A DNA stretch of 64,000 bases from the NCBI RefSeq assembly GCF_028769735.1, contig NC_088171.1, forward strand, positions 92,240,912 to 92,304,911. Direction: 5' to 3'. The position numbers and the translations under genes were made by a program. Below the pieces are notes generated by a model that saw only the letters and a program-made list of their open reading frames with translations, had not been told where the DNA came from and made no database searches. This stretch comes from Zonotrichia leucophrys gambelii. Its lineage: Eukaryota; Chordata; Aves; Passeriformes; Passerellidae. This document shows, piece after piece, positions 41,701 through 54,950 of this stretch. Each line of letters starts with the position of its first letter. Positions within the stretch are counted from its first letter, which is position 1.

Positions 41701-44700
41701 TTCCACCTTGGAAGGGTCAGCTCTGGAAAAAGACTTCCAGTCACAGCGGCTCATCAACACGACAGAAATCTACCTGCCTGCTCTCACTAAATTAATTGTG
41801 ATTAGCACATTTGTGCCAAGTTTGGTGCTTCTAATGAGTGGCCAGGTCTTAGGAGAAAGTATGGTAACAGTTTGGGATATATCCTTGTAAATAGCAAATT
41901 TCTAGCTGAAATTACCCCATTTAAAAAATAACTGGAGCAAAGAATGAATAAGGATTGTGAAACTGAGCCCCACAGTCAGAGTGCAGGGGCACAAACTGTT
42001 TGAGTTATCATGAAGAACAGCAACAGAGAACTTCCGTACAATAAGTAACTGCATTACGTAGGAAACAAACATTTCGTGACAAGAAACAAACATTTCTAGC
42101 AAGATCCAATTTACTGAACTTGAGGCTAATTAAATCCAAATAACAGTTAAATGACTATCAAAATAATTTACCAAAGCCTGTAGAGGATTCTTTTTTCTTA
42201 ACAAAACTAATGGACCTGTGTGGTAAGAATTTGTTGAAGGATGTCCAATGGTCCAGTTTTACGTGAGATTGAAGCAAGATCACAGTGGCTCTTTCTGGCC
42301 CTAAAATTTCCTTTTCTACCTCAATTATTTCCCCAGTGAAAGAGCAGTGGGTTAAATCTCAAACATGAGGAGTTTTCAGAAGACTAAAAAAAAGTATCTA
42401 ATGCTTGATTTAGAGAGGGTGTTCTACAAGTATCAGGGATCATATGTTGTCTGACAAACACACATAAAATCTCTCTTTAATTTCCTTTGAAAAAAATGTG
42501 TACAGATTTGGCTACGTTTGGAGCTTCTAGGAAAAAATCCAGCTTGCGTGTGCTCGGCAGACTTGTTGTAGTCTGACAGTTATCTACAGCTTCTGCCTGA
42601 GCTGAGCCCACGTCATCCCCTCCATTCCTCCCACAGGCATCTGCACTGTACACATGCATCCCCGTGCGCTTCACAGGGCTCCCCCCCGAGCAGCAAAGGC
42701 AGCACCACACCTTCCCTCTTGCTGTCCCTCCCCATCCTGGTGCTACAAAGGATTCCAAATATAAGGCACGGGAACAAGGAGTCAGCCACGGGAAAGACAG
42801 AAGCAGACTGGGACAAGGCAGGGAGGAATAGCAGAAGGCTTGTAGTCCTGACTCTCAGCACCCCTAAGACCTGAAAAGAGATGCTGTGCTCAGAAACACT
42901 CCAGAAAAGGAGCATTAAGGAGCACTGCTTTTGTATTATCATTAGGAATTCCAAGTAACCATTGAAAATTTAGGGGGTTTGCCAGAAATAAGGTGGCCAG
43001 CACCTTCCTATGCAGTCTCCCTTCCCGGTCTCTTGTGGGTTCCTTTGCCTTCACTGCCTGCCTTAGGGGAAGCAGTCTGAGCACCAGGAGCCAGACTCCT
43101 CTCCTGCCCCGCTTGGAGAGCTGAGGGAGGCAATCAGGGCTCCGCAGGGGCTGTAGGAATTAGGGCTGCAGGATGCAAGGCACACACCTACAGCCTGGGA
43201 CATCAGAGGCACCAGCCCTCACTTTCTGGGAGCCTTGGTCTGTTCTAAGAGTGTTGGACACTCGGTACTGCAGCTGGAGTCAGCCAGCACCGAGCTCTGA
43301 GTGATCGCGAACCAAAGGCTGCGTCTAATGGAAAATCATCTCCTGAGCGCCTGGCATCGAGCAAATGAGAATAAGTGTTTCAGGTTTATCACTTCTAATA
43401 AGTCCAGATGTCTCAGCAGTATAATGAAGATTAACTCAGTGGTGGCTTTGATGTACCTAAATACTAAAGTAACAATAGCCACTGAAGAGTCTGTAACAAA
43501 ATCAATAGCACTTTTTTTACACAGGATTTGAACAGTACAGGAACTATGAGGTGAATGAGGATAATAGAAACAAAATACACAACTTCTGCTTTAGTATGAG
43601 ATAAAGTTTAGTTCCTGTCCACACAAGTGAGGAATTTAACAGCTGGACTTGATGTTCTTAGAGGTATTTTTCAATCTAAGTGTTTTATGAATTTATGTTT
43701 ACTCCTAGGTTTCCTAATTTGCAAGTGCTTGACTTTAAAACAGAGCAGCCCTTTGCTACAGAATGGATATGTAGCTACACTCTTCTTCTTTAGCAAAACA
43801 ATAATTTCAATCGTTATTCTTCCATCACAAACAAATTCATCAGGGGACTGAATTGTCTCATCAGCCTTTCTTTCTTTTTATGTTTATATAAGAAAGCCTG
43901 AAATTAAGTTCAAGGACTCTTCTTTTGAGCTTTGAGGATGTAAATAAATAACTTCTTAAAAAAGCTTAGATGCAGTTTTGATGGGTTTTTTTAAGTGATG
44001 TTTGAAAAATACAGCTGTTTTTAGAACTTCTAACATGCACTCTGTCACTTGGGGAAGGATACACATGGTAGCACATATAAAAACACACCAAAAAAATTAA
44101 TATTAGGAATATGTCTGTAGTTTGTAGAGTGGTATCTCTTTCTATGAGGCTCACTTTGGCCCTCTATTGTCTATACCACAGACCTTCTGAGGAAAATATA
44201 AGGTTGCCACAGCAGCTGGACTTTTCATAGGAAGGCATGAGCAGCAATGAAAAGTTTTTCTACAGCTGGGGCATTTTGGATATTGTCTGAACCATATGGA
44301 TTATTTGATGCCCAACAAGACAGTCAATCTTGCATTGCAATCTTTCCCTCAGTAGGGATATTAGTGTAGCATGTTTCACTTTTAAACTCTCAGGAACACA
44401 ATATCTTTGAGATCTTTGTCCCTCTGCTCTGTTTGCTGGAACCTGACTAACAGGTCACAAGAAAAGCAGACGTCATGAAAGCATAAGCATCATTTCCATA
44501 GCAAACCTGACTAAAACCAGTAAGATAGGTCAATGAAATATTCCTATCATGAATGGTAGCAAGGCCTCAGCTCATCTGTCTTCCACCCATAGCTAGGTTC
44601 AGGTTTTGGGAGCAGCTTTATGCTGGCAACACAGAGCTCAGTACAGAGAACAGCTCAAGCATGTTTGTTAACTGTATATATAATTTGTCAGACAGGTTCT

Positions 44701-45244
44701 GCCCAGATTTAGCTCTGTGCTGTCATGATAAGGCTTCTAGAGCTAATTAGTTATTCAAGTTTATGCAGTTCATTAGCTTGTCTTCAATTTTAAGTGAAGG
44801 ATTAATATCCTTAGATAAAAGAGGATAACAATATCCCTTTGAATTGCTTGTGTCACGTTTTTTCACAAGACACGTGTGGCTGTGCACTGACTGCCTATTG
44901 GGTTGTTTTATCCTCATGCCCCACTCCCTCTTCCTCCATAAGGTGGTATATGCTCCAGCACCCACACAGCTGTGATGGGGTAAATTAGACATGTTCCTTG
45001 GAGTTACAGAACTAGCCACAGATTGCAAATATAATTAAGAACTGGTCCTCCAAACCCTCTTGTGAGTTCACCAGCGTTCCTGGTTATTCTCCCAACCACC
45101 TCTGTTTTAATACCCAGCTTGTCATTTCATCACACTTCAACTGTCTGAGGTTTTGGGGTTCTCTTTGAAGTACTAGAACAAGGATCTTTGATAAGAATAC
45201 TTATCATCCTGCATCCATCCACAAGGCTAGACTAGAAATGTGTT
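38796..45244 (-). other. AHRR: AHRR intron 1 segment, mostly unique
   Basis: No exon is recognised. It contains a TTGCGTG core at 42544-42550, a 14-bp direct repeat GAAACAAACATTTC (42062-42075 and 42083-42096), and a moderately GC-rich stretch at 42.6-43.3 kb without CpG-island density. Confidence 0.5.
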
Positions 45245-46279
45245 TGTATTGAGTTTGTGTGGCCAGGTTTTGGTAGCAGAGGAGCTACAGGAGTGGCTTC
45301 CATGAGAAGATGCTGGAAGCTTCCCCCATGTCCAACAGAGCCAATGCCAGGCTGCTCCAAGGTGGGCCCAGCCCAGGCCAAGGCAAAGCCAATCAGAAAT
45401 GGCAATAGAGTCTCTGTGATAACAAATTTAAGAAGGAAAAAAAAGGTATTGTGCAGAATAAATTGTGCTCAGAGAAAAGGGGAGTAAGAGTATCCAAGAG
45501 GAGCAACTCTGCAGACACCAAAGTCAGTGAAGAAGGGGGAGGAGGTGTTCCAGGTGCTAGAGCTGAGATTCTCCTCTACCAGGCAGTTGTGCCCCTGGAG
45601 CTCATGGAGATCCACAGGGAGCAGCATGGAGAAGACACAGACCAGAGCAAGGGGATGCCTGACAGGAGGCTGTGACCCTGTGTTGGAGCTGGCTCATGGC
45701 AGGGACCTGCAGACCCACAGAGAGAGTGTGTCCAGTGAGAGTCCTTCGTGGTTTGTGGGGGATCTGTGCTGGAGCAATGTGTCCTGAACAACTGCACTCA
45801 ATGGGAAGGGACCCACACTGGAGCAGTGTGTGGAGAACTGTAGCCTGTGGGAAAGATTCAGGCTGGAGAAGTTCATTAAGAATGGTCTCCTGTGGGAAGA
45901 ACCCCACCTTGGAGCAGAGGAAGATTCCTCTCTCTGAGCAGTGGAGAAACATGTGGTGAACTGACCATAACCCCATTCCCTGTCTCGCTGCACCACTGAG
46001 AGAAAGGAGGTACAGCTGGAAAGAAGGGAGGGGTGAGAGGAAGGTATTTTTAAGATTTGTTTTACTTCTCGATCGCCTGGTCTGATTTTGATTTGTAATA
46101 AATTAATTTCCCCAAGGTGAATCTGTTTTGCCCATGATGATAATCAATGAGTGATTTCTTGCTGCCCTTATCTCAGCTCACGAGCCTTTGTAATGTTTTC
46201 TCTCCCCTGGCCAGCTGAGGAAGGGAGTGATAGAATGCTTTTGGTGGGCCTGGCATCCACCCAGGGTCAACCCACCACA
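45245..46279 (+). mobile_element. Solo LTR, long avian ERV family (ERVL-like), opposite orientation
   Basis: This 1035-bp LTR runs TGTATTGAGTTTG...CCCACCACA, the same family as 37814-38795. It has the subterminal GGCCAGGTTTTGGTAGC, a GC-rich minisatellite middle and the 3' GGTCAACCCACCACA. A poly(A) signal AATAAA is at 46097-46102. I do not see a convincing target-site duplication, so age or end erosion is likely. It is antisense to AHRR. Open frames within it are repeat by-products. Confidence 0.87.
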
Positions 46280-47747
46280 ACAGTGCAATTTTGCAATAAA
46301 TGCAAACAGCGTGATGGGAAACCCTATGTTATGCAAATGGAGGCTATGGGTAGGTTACAGAATTGAGTAGATGAGACAGGACAGAATCACCAGCAACCAT
46401 TTCCAGGAGTTTTCTACTCTAAAGCCAAAATGGAACTTAAATGGGAGTTTCATCAGGAAAGAATTGCTTATCAAATTCAGGAAGACTCTCCACAGTAGCC
46501 AGTAAGATGATGATGCTGTTCTGCAAGTGGGCCAAGATCCAGTTCCAAGTCTTTAGAAAAAGTCTATCCTACACAATAACTGTACTCTCAATGTCCTGAT
46601 CTCTCTATTTTTTTCTATAAAAGGCTTCTTAAAAGATTTTAGTTGTACTCCATTGCACTACAGGAGAAAAATATGTGACAGCTCATCAATTTTGAATATC
46701 TATTTTTCCATATATATATATATATATGGTTCATATATAATTCATTGGTATCATATATTTGCACTTTTTCTGCATCCCTAGAGACAATGTGGAAAGAGAC
46801 AAAAGTGGCCATCTTTGGCTCAGAGACACAGCCTGTCCTCAGAGGAGCCTGTGTGACACCGGGATAACACAGAATAGCATTCCTCCAAAGAAAAGAAGAA
46901 AAAGAGACCTGGATCTAAGGCAAACAAAATGGAGACTGCTTTAAACATTATGAAATGTATGTAGGACTAGGAAGGCAGAAAAACCAGTAATACAGCTAAA
47001 TATAAAATCAGCTTTTTGGGGAGATGCAACCCTATTCTTCTCCAGGCTTTGCTCTTCTGTGTTGTTTCTACTCAGTTATTCAGTGGAAGAAAAAGAGTAA
47101 CTGAGGATGAACTTAAAATAGCCCCACAACAGAGGTTCAGCAGAGCTTAGATATCTGAAGATCCAAAGGTAAAACGAAACATCAACAACAGAAATAAACC
47201 CCAACCTTTCAGGGAGGGGAAAAAAGGTGTTTTTCTCAAAGCTTGAGATGGAAAATGGGAATGCAGAGAAAAATTGAAATTAAACATGAAGTATTTTCTC
47301 CTGGAACTCTGAAAGTTATGTTAGCTTGATGTTTAAATTGGCATTGTTATTATTATTAACGTTGCAGTTCAGTGTTTTAAAATGTTTGTGCCACCATTGT
47401 AAAAAACCACTTAGTTTGGAAGAAGCAGGTCACAGATTGGAAAAACACACCAAGAGCCAGGCTGCCGTGTGAGTTGTCAAGCTTTTGCTCAATTCTTGCA
47501 AGTCTTCAGTTAAATGGAGTACATGAAAATCAGAATGGAAACTCAAAAGTTCCTGTTTTTTCAAATACTGGATCTGAAAACAAAAGTAAAAATAAAAGCT
47601 GATGTAGCTAATATTTTTTATGCAAATACAGCTAAACAAGTAATACTGGTTGAAAGGCTGTCTAGTTTTGTCTGCTGTGCTGACAAGGCACTAGTCCATC
47701 ACCTTGGTTTGGTTAAGTACTAAAATACACTGCAGGTCCTTAATCAC
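46280..47747 (-). other. AHRR: AHRR intron 1 segment
   Basis: AT-rich, with a (TA)9 run at 46710-46727 and no recognised exon. Confidence 0.5.
46710..46727. repeat. (TA)n microsatellite
   Basis: An uninterrupted alternating A/T run of about nine units, then TGGTTCATATATAA. Confidence 0.9.
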
Positions 47748-48240
47748 CAATGCATAAGGCCCATGCAAACATCACAAAGCCCAACAAGGCCAAGTGCAAG
47801 GTCCTGCACATGGGTCAGGCAGCTCCAAGCCCAGGCTGGGCAGAAAATGGATTGAGGGCAGCCCTGGAGAGAAGCACTTGGCTCCAGGGAGACCTTACAA
47901 AAGCCTTCCAGTACCTAAAGAGAGCCTACAAGAAACCTGGAGAGGGAATTTTCACACGGGCATGCAGCGACAAGACAAGGAGCAATGATTTCAAAGTGAA
48001 GGCAAGTTTAAATGAATTGTCAAGGATAGATTCTTTACAGTGAGGGTGCTGAGACACTGGCACAGGTTGCCTGGAGAAGTTGCAGGTGCCTCATTCCTGG
48101 AAGTGTTCAGGTTCAGGTTCAGGTTGAATGGGGCCCTGAGCAACTAGCTGAAGGTGTCCCTGCCTATGCAGTGGGGTAAGAATTAGAATCTTTAAGGTCC
48201 CTTCCAATCCAAACCACTCTGTGATCTATGATTCTGTGTT
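47748..48240 (+). mobile_element. CR1 LINE 3'-end fragment with internal deletion
   Basis: The 5' part has AAGTGCAAGGTCCTGCACAT and GCAGCCCTGGAGAGAAGCAC; the 3' part has GCACAGGTTGCCTGGAGAAG and ends GTGATCTATGATTCTGTG, the CR1 terminus. Part of the middle is missing. A GTTCAG triplication lies at 48105-48125. Confidence 0.93.
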
Positions 48241-49529
48241 TTCCTCTCTAGAAACACAAATTTCTCCTTTGCAAGCTAAATATTCCCATTATGGTTTTGA
48301 GATCTATGGATATACCTCCCTTTTTCATTTGTTATTTGACAACTTCTGGAATTTTTTATTGTAAGTACTTCTACTGTTTTAGAGACATGTGTCCAGAGAC
48401 AAAAATATGTTTAAATACATTTTCAAGTTACCTACAGTACTACTTTCTTCTAATACTACTTATATCTGTTACTGCCCTAAAGTGGCCAATATAAAAAAAT
48501 TAATTATCATTAATAATCCTAGCAGTGTTTTTTTCTATATGCTCATTTAAGTTTTGATCATGCATTTATTAATTTTAAAATATTAATTTTCATAAACAAG
48601 TCATGACTGCAAGTATTTCACTTTATATTTTTAGGGCAATAGATGGGGGGAAAATTTGACCTCTTACCTTCAAAACTCCCAGAATTTTATTTGTCTCTAA
48701 GATAAAAAAGCAAACATTTTATTACATCACATCTATCACAATATCACCTGTTGTAAAGCATTTGTTACTATCCAAAACCACCTGACACTTATAGAGAAGC
48801 TAGTATAAGATTCACTGATTCACACGCACTCCTGAAAAGTAATAAACAGGCATTTTTCATGGAGTGAAAATCGCAGGGAATCTCCCCAATTACAGGGTAG
48901 GAAAGAGCTCTTTCATCTGCTTTTATAGCCTGCCTTCCCTCCCCAGCCCCTTACCACCCATCTACCCCAAGACAGAAAGATTTTGTTAATCATTGCAAAT
49001 GGGACTGAAAAGACCCTCAAGAGACTGTACAGAACATCATTCCCTGCTTCATACAGAAGCAGCTGTACCAAAACCATTCAGAGGTTGCATATCTGAGAAA
49101 TGGCTTGTGAGCATGAAAGACTTGTCTGTTTTCTCTAGCTAAATCAATTGATTTAATAAAAAAGTGCCACATCTTTCTAGTCTTTTACAGGCTTAGGCCA
49201 TCATAGCTGTAACAACACAGCTGTTAAACCACTCCCCAGTGGTGCTTATACTGAAGAAGTACAGTTTCTATGAGTACCCCAGAGATTTTATTCTAGCACT
49301 TAACTACCACAATTTTTTTCCTAAGCATCTTAAACTAAATTTTCCTTAAAACACAACATAAATTAAGATTTCATCATAATTTCCTGCCCTAATTGACATG
49401 AACCTAAATTACAGTTTAAATTCAACTAAGTTCACAGCTAATACTACATTTCTGATTATTTTTTACTTCTTTCCCTTTACTTTTCTTGTCTCTAGACTAA
49501 AAAATTATTCTAATCCTTTTTTGTAAGCT
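48241..49529 (-). other. AHRR: AHRR intron 1 segment without clear features
   Basis: AT-rich, with no recognised exon or repeat. Confidence 0.5.
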
Positions 49530-50050
49530 ATTTTTTTACACATCTGATAATCGCTTTTGCTCTTCTCTGGACTCTTAATTCCATCTGCAAATTTTTCTCG
49601 AGAACTCTGCTCCCAAATGAGTGCAATATTCTAGCTAAGGACCCACCTGAGCTGAACCAGACAAAAAGATTCATTTACCTCAGAAAAAACATTTCTATCA
49701 TTACACACCATTTTAAAAACAGTGCAATGCTACTGACTCACATTTAGTTTGTGAACCACCACATTTCCACATCCTTTTCTCCTTAGCCATTCCCCATGCT
49801 ATATTTGAGTACATGATTTATTACTGACTAAAGATAAAACCTTTGTACTAAACCTTATAGACTCATATCCTGGTTGGTTTTCTGGAGGTTGTGACTGTCA
49901 AAAATCACTCTGAATTTAACTTTTATCTTCCAGAGTGCCTGAAACCTGTTTGGTGACCTCTGCAGGCTGAATGCCCACATGCTCTGGCCCCTCATTTGAG
50001 ATGTTCATGAAATAGGGAACAGTTTGACAGATTCTGTGGAGTACCAGCCT
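49530..50050 (-). mobile_element. Ancient CR1-like LINE fragment
   Basis: In plus-strand order: CTCTTCTCTGGACTC, GAGTGCAATATTCTAGCTAA, CACATTTAGTTTGTGAACCA, CCATTCCCCATGCTATATTT and TCTTCCAGAGTGCCTGAAAC. These are ordered landmarks of old amniote CR1 copies in reverse orientation. The copy is strongly diverged. Confidence 0.65.
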
Positions 50051-51902
50051 GAATGGTAGTCCTGTCAGTATACCCCTCCAAAATCTCTAATGCCTATACT
50101 CCTTGCCCACAAAACAACCTCATCAAATTTTGCTTCTCTATAAATGGCCTGAAACAAGAAGAAAGCACAATGGTTGTAGAATGATTCCTCATTTTAGGAC
50201 AAGGAGAGGGAGACTCAGTCTGACAAGTGCACAAGGAGTTCTCAGATATCAGAAAAACACATTTTGGAGAAGCAAATCCCTGTGAGAGACAAGGAGGCCA
50301 AGAAGAGATGCATTCCAAACAATGCTGTCCTGAGTGTAAGATGAGAACATAATATTTGAAGTTTCAGTGAAGAAAAACGTTCAAGAGATTACTTAGCATC
50401 ATGACTCCCAGGGATTTGTACCCTACCAAATGTAGCAAAGAGCAGCCAGGAAAGAGAGACAATGACCCCAAAACTGCCACACATTCAACTTCACTCTGTT
50501 TCAGCTGAAATGTTACCAAAGAGGGAGAAACTCTCTCAATGGTAGTTTTCTATACTCCTAACAACAAAACTTGATTTTATGTGAGCATATGTTTTCAGCA
50601 AGCTAAACATACTGAAATGACCACCATTGTGCATCAATACCAACGCAGTTAAAGAGTAAGGAATAAATATCTAGCATACTAGTGAATGCACAGATATTTC
50701 TGTTGAGTACAAAGCAATAGCTCCAGTGCACCAGGCAGCCCTGCAGTCACAGAACAAACACAATTGCAAACACCATGTCTTCCAGCCCTAGCTTCATATG
50801 GATCACATCATGCAAATTATTTGTGTTGTCTGCAGATGCAGCCTTAATTCAAAAGCATGGACAGTATGGTCCAGCCCTTGTGCCACAAGTACCTGGGTAC
50901 AGAATAAATGCCTTGTTCACAAATGTTCATAGTGAAGACCTTCCACTGACATAGACAGCTGAGCACTGCCACCTTGCACAATTTTACACAGCCATCCTGC
51001 ACTTGCCCTGTCTCTGCACACCAGATGGAACCTCTCAGAGGAAAAGAACAGGATTCAGAATGGGGTTTCAAGGTAAAAGAGATACACTGGGTCCCTTGTG
51101 ATTGTAGCTGGGCACCTGTGAACCTGAGGGTTGCACTTGAGTGAACAGCTTCTACCTAATCTGAGCTGAAACAGTTGTATCACACACTGGCACAGGGAAC
51201 CCTGGGGATTCCTAACTATTTGGGGTGCATTTAGTTGGCATTGTGCTGGCATAATTTTTTCCACCCCACCTGTGCAAGTCCATCAGTTCGAGTTTTGTGG
51301 TTACCTATGACATATTTGATATGTTGACAGCAGTACCACACAGACAGGACTTGCTACCGAAATCTCAAAGTTCAAGACTCTGAAGGTAAGTTGAATTAAA
51401 TTCAGCATGACTGTGAACAGCTCTGTGGGAGTTCTGGACAGACAGAGACATACTCCTAAAGCATTTCTGTCTCAAGATGTTCATCTGGTTCCTGACTCAG
51501 TCAAATTCCTTGCAAAGCACCTTGAAATTTTTCATTCTTCACGCAGACCCAGAAAGATCACCTTCCTCTTGAAAAAAAAACCAAAAAAAAAGGCCTAATT
51601 GGTACACACTAGGCTGCATATCTGCCATCGTGTCCACCTTCTTTGCTTTGACCTCAAAACATTTGTAGAAACTGTGATCTGCAGTTTCCTAGTGGCAATT
51701 TGCATACAGGGCCAACAATGAAACTGTTTCTCTCAAAAGCAGGAGCAGCTCGCACTTCTGCTAGACAAGTATGGCTGGATATATTTAGATTTAGATTTAG
51801 ATTTAGATATTAACATGTATCTCTGACATATAAATAACCTTTTGCACCAGCTGGTAACTGACAGGAAATTAACTTCTGGGGCAAAGACATCTGTTGCCAG
51901 TT
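50051..51902 (-). other. AHRR: AHRR intron 1 segment
   Basis: No exon is recognised. A (TTTAGA)n run is at 51784-51808. Confidence 0.5.
51784..51808. repeat. (TTTAGA)n hexamer repeat
   Basis: Four successive TTTAGA units. Confidence 0.9.
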
Positions 51903-51999
51903 GTCATGGTTTAGTTGAGGTGTTGGGGCATAGGTTGGACTCGATGACCTTTAAGGTCTCTTCCAACCAAGTCATGCTGTGAATTCTATGAATTCTGTG
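51903..51999 (+). mobile_element. CR1 LINE extreme 3' end
   Basis: GGTTGGACTCGATGACCTTT, then GGTCTCTTCCAACCAAG, then GAATTCTATGAATTCTGTG: the last ~95 bp of a CR1 with its terminal repeat. Confidence 0.93.
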
Positions 52000-54379
52000 T
52001 TTGCTTCTCATACCTTGTTGCAGCAGTGCCCTGTTCCAAGCACCAGAAACTGCTGGACTGCTGCAGATTCCTCCTGTCCCGCTTTGTCACGGCCATGTGG
52101 TGACAGTGTCCATCACCAGTGACCTGTCACAAACACGGCACTTAGGCAGTAATTGTGTGGGAATGCTCATACTGGAAAGTATCCCTTTGCCAACCTCACA
52201 GCCAAACCACACTGCTCTGCCTGTGCCGGGGAAGCAGGCTGGAGCTTCCTGCTCTCCAGGTAACCCCCCTCAAGTGGGGGCAGGAAGGGTTGAGCAGAAT
52301 CCCACTTGTGCCACTCAGGCAGATTGGGTTAGCAGCTGATGAGTTGTGGTTATCTGAGCTAGAACTTAGTCCTCATGGGTAAGCCAACTCAAATTGAAAA
52401 CATCAACACTCTTCAGCAATGAGCTTGTGTGTGTGGACATGACTCAAATTAGAAGTAATGTCTGAGTTAGGACTAAAGTTATTCCATAGTGAAGACAAGT
52501 CCATGTTATCCAACATCCCCTTCCTGGGCTTCAAATTTAATGGTTATTCCAACATTAAAAAAAGTTTTAAAAAGTCCTGGCTGACACTTCCTACCCAAAC
52601 TTGGCAATTCCTTGAATTTTCCTCCAAAATCTGCTTTGTCCTAGCTGTCTCTGGGCACAAAGAGACACTCCCACATCCTTTACATTCCAGTTGGGGCTAA
52701 TTGAACTCACATGTCAGCATGAGTCAGCAGTAATTACCAGGAATATTAAGGAAAGATTTGGCACCAGACTTTGATAATTCAATAGCAGAGCCCCCGTGTT
52801 CAGCAGGGTCTGCGATTGGATCAAACCCCTTAAACACACGACAGGCTGTATTGAGTTCTCTAGTCTCGTTTAACTACGCACAAGCAGATCCTGACACTGA
52901 AAGCATGTTTACTATATTTTTGAATATACCTACAGAAAGGAAAATCTAACGGAAAAAATAATTTCTGAGTAATAAATCCTCCTCGCTGGAGTTTAAATCT
53001 GTTTATACGCTGAAACCGATGAATCAATATTACACTGGCTGGCTGGTTTTTGTAAGCACTCACATTGGAAGCAGGGCCTAAAAATGCATTTCCTCCTTAC
53101 AATTCCTGAGCAGAAATCTGAATCAATGGGAGGCTGAGGTAATAATATACCTCCCCCCTACCACAGCTCAGTTGAAATTAAAATCCTGAAGCGACAACAA
53201 CCCGGCTTTTCCACATAGAAGCGTGCGTTCCCCACCACTCTTCCCGATACAGTCCCCTCCGTACACCTTCACCCTCCAGACTGTGCAGCCTTGTGCTTCC
53301 AGACCTGGGGGCTGGAGGTGTTTACACACTAGCCCAACACAGCCCCTAAAATCTTAAATCTTCTCCACAACACTGAAGAACACCCAAACACACTTTTGTG
53401 GTCAGCTATGGCAAAAAAAATAATTTGTCACAAATACATACGGACACAGAGACGCGGCGGATGTGGCAGTGAAAAGTGAGGACTGTCTCAGCCTGTGCTC
53501 TGGCAGGGGATGCAGGAGCAACAGTGTTAAAGTCACCATCAAAACCTTAACTGGAAACTCTTTCTGGATCTTAATATCTACAGTATGAGGTACTTTGTTT
53601 TTCACGGAAATAAATTCTTGCTCTTGGTTGCAAATTAACCGAGTGTCTTGCCAGTGAATTTGATCTTGTCAGTCATAAAGTCTCTCCCTTAAATGAAATT
53701 TTTTAGTCTTAGCCCTGAATCATAACGCTCTCTACGTATTCATAAAAGAGAATTGTTTTATTTTATCTAGTACACAAACATATGTGCATCAACATTCTTC
53801 TCAACAGACTACTTCTGAACACAACCAGATAATTCGGTTTTATTTAAATTAAGTCATTGCTGTCTTTTTAAAATCTCCAACTACCAAACATCAAGCATAC
53901 TCCAGGTTTTTTTCTGGACGATTTTTTTCCCCTTTTTATTTTCCTGGTTAAATAGTCAATCTCCTAGAAACTCACTAAATGACGCACAAACATTGTTTCT
54001 GTCTGTCTTCGGAAAAAAAAGTTTTTTACATGATACAACTTGGTTTTATGCTATTTAAATTATTCTTTTAAAAAGACGAAAAACTACAGGTTCACCCAAA
54101 GACGTACAAAATTCTTGTTTGCTGAACAAAGTAACACGAAGTCAGAAAAAGCACCAGAGTCTTTTCCTTACTGCTTTTTCGCCCTTTGGTATGCCAAACT
54201 GAAACACAACAAGAACCCGTAGCGCAGAAGTTATAAAACGCTCAAAATTATTTCCAAGTCAAGTACTGGCTGACCCTAAGGCAAACCCACCCTTGTCCAG
54301 TTCCAAGCGAGCGCACCTGGGGCTCGGAAGAGGCAATGTGAAACTTTAGTTCACTTGTTTACCCTTCGAATGGTCTCTC
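52000..54379 (-). other. AHRR: AHRR intron 1, part next to the promoter
   Basis: No exon or repeat is recognised. It is AT-rich up to the abrupt CpG-island edge. An AAGCGTGCG core at 53221-53229 lacks the T of the XRE consensus. Confidence 0.5.
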
Positions 54380-54738
54380 GAAGCCACAGCGCAAAGGATG
54401 TGGCCAAGGTGTCGCGGCGGACACCTCCGCCGTCCCGGTTTCAGCCCTCGGGACAGAGAAGCACCGCTTGGGCATCCCCCATCCGAGCGTCGGCGGGCAC
54501 CGGCACCCCCGGGGCTCTCGCCTGGGAGCCTCGGACCGTCACCGGCGCCCGGCCGGGAGAAGCGCGGAGCGTCCTGCGGGGCTGCGGTCCCAGCGCCGCC
54601 GACACGGGCAGAGGGACCGCCGGCACCGCGGGACAGCGAGGGGCGAGGCGGCCGGAGCCGACAGCCCCCAGTTCCCCCGCACAGCCCGGGCTGAAGCCTG
54701 TCCTGCCCGCCGCGAGCCCTCGGGATGCAGCCACTTAC

Positions 54739-54950
54739 CCCACGGTCCCCGCCACGACCCGGGGGTGCAAAGTTTTTCCGGGCGAGCGCAGCCCCCGGCC
54801 GCGGAGCGGGGCGGAGGTGCGGAGGAGCGGCGGGAGCCGGCCGGAGGGCGCCGGGGGTGGGAGGATGCTCGGGCGCCGCGTCCCTCGTGATCCAGGTGGC
54901 GGGCGGGCGGCCGAGGGACGGGCGAGCCGCGCTGCCCGCTCGCACGCGAT
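54739..54950 (-). other. AHRR: Candidate AHRR untranslated exon 1 (5' limit uncertain)
   Basis: Inside the CpG island the minus strand reads CCGTGGG|GTAAGTGGCTG, a near-ideal splice donor with its GT at 54738-54737. The start-codon exon 18.8 kb away needs an upstream non-coding exon, and mammalian AHRR also starts with a non-coding exon in a CpG island, so this is the natural candidate. The transcription start cannot be seen; the right boundary given here is only a working estimate near the GC boxes and XRE at 54.9 kb. RNA evidence would settle it. Confidence 0.5.
54940..54949 (-). promoter_or_regulatory. Xenobiotic response element in AHRR promoter island
   Basis: The minus strand reads TCGCGTGCGA, a full match to the extended AHR/ARNT site TNGCGTG(A/C)(G/C)A. 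AHRR is known in vertebrates as a direct AHR target that represses AHR signalling through the same type of site. A site in the promoter island therefore fits the known feedback loop. Binding is inferred from the motif only. Confidence 0.65.
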
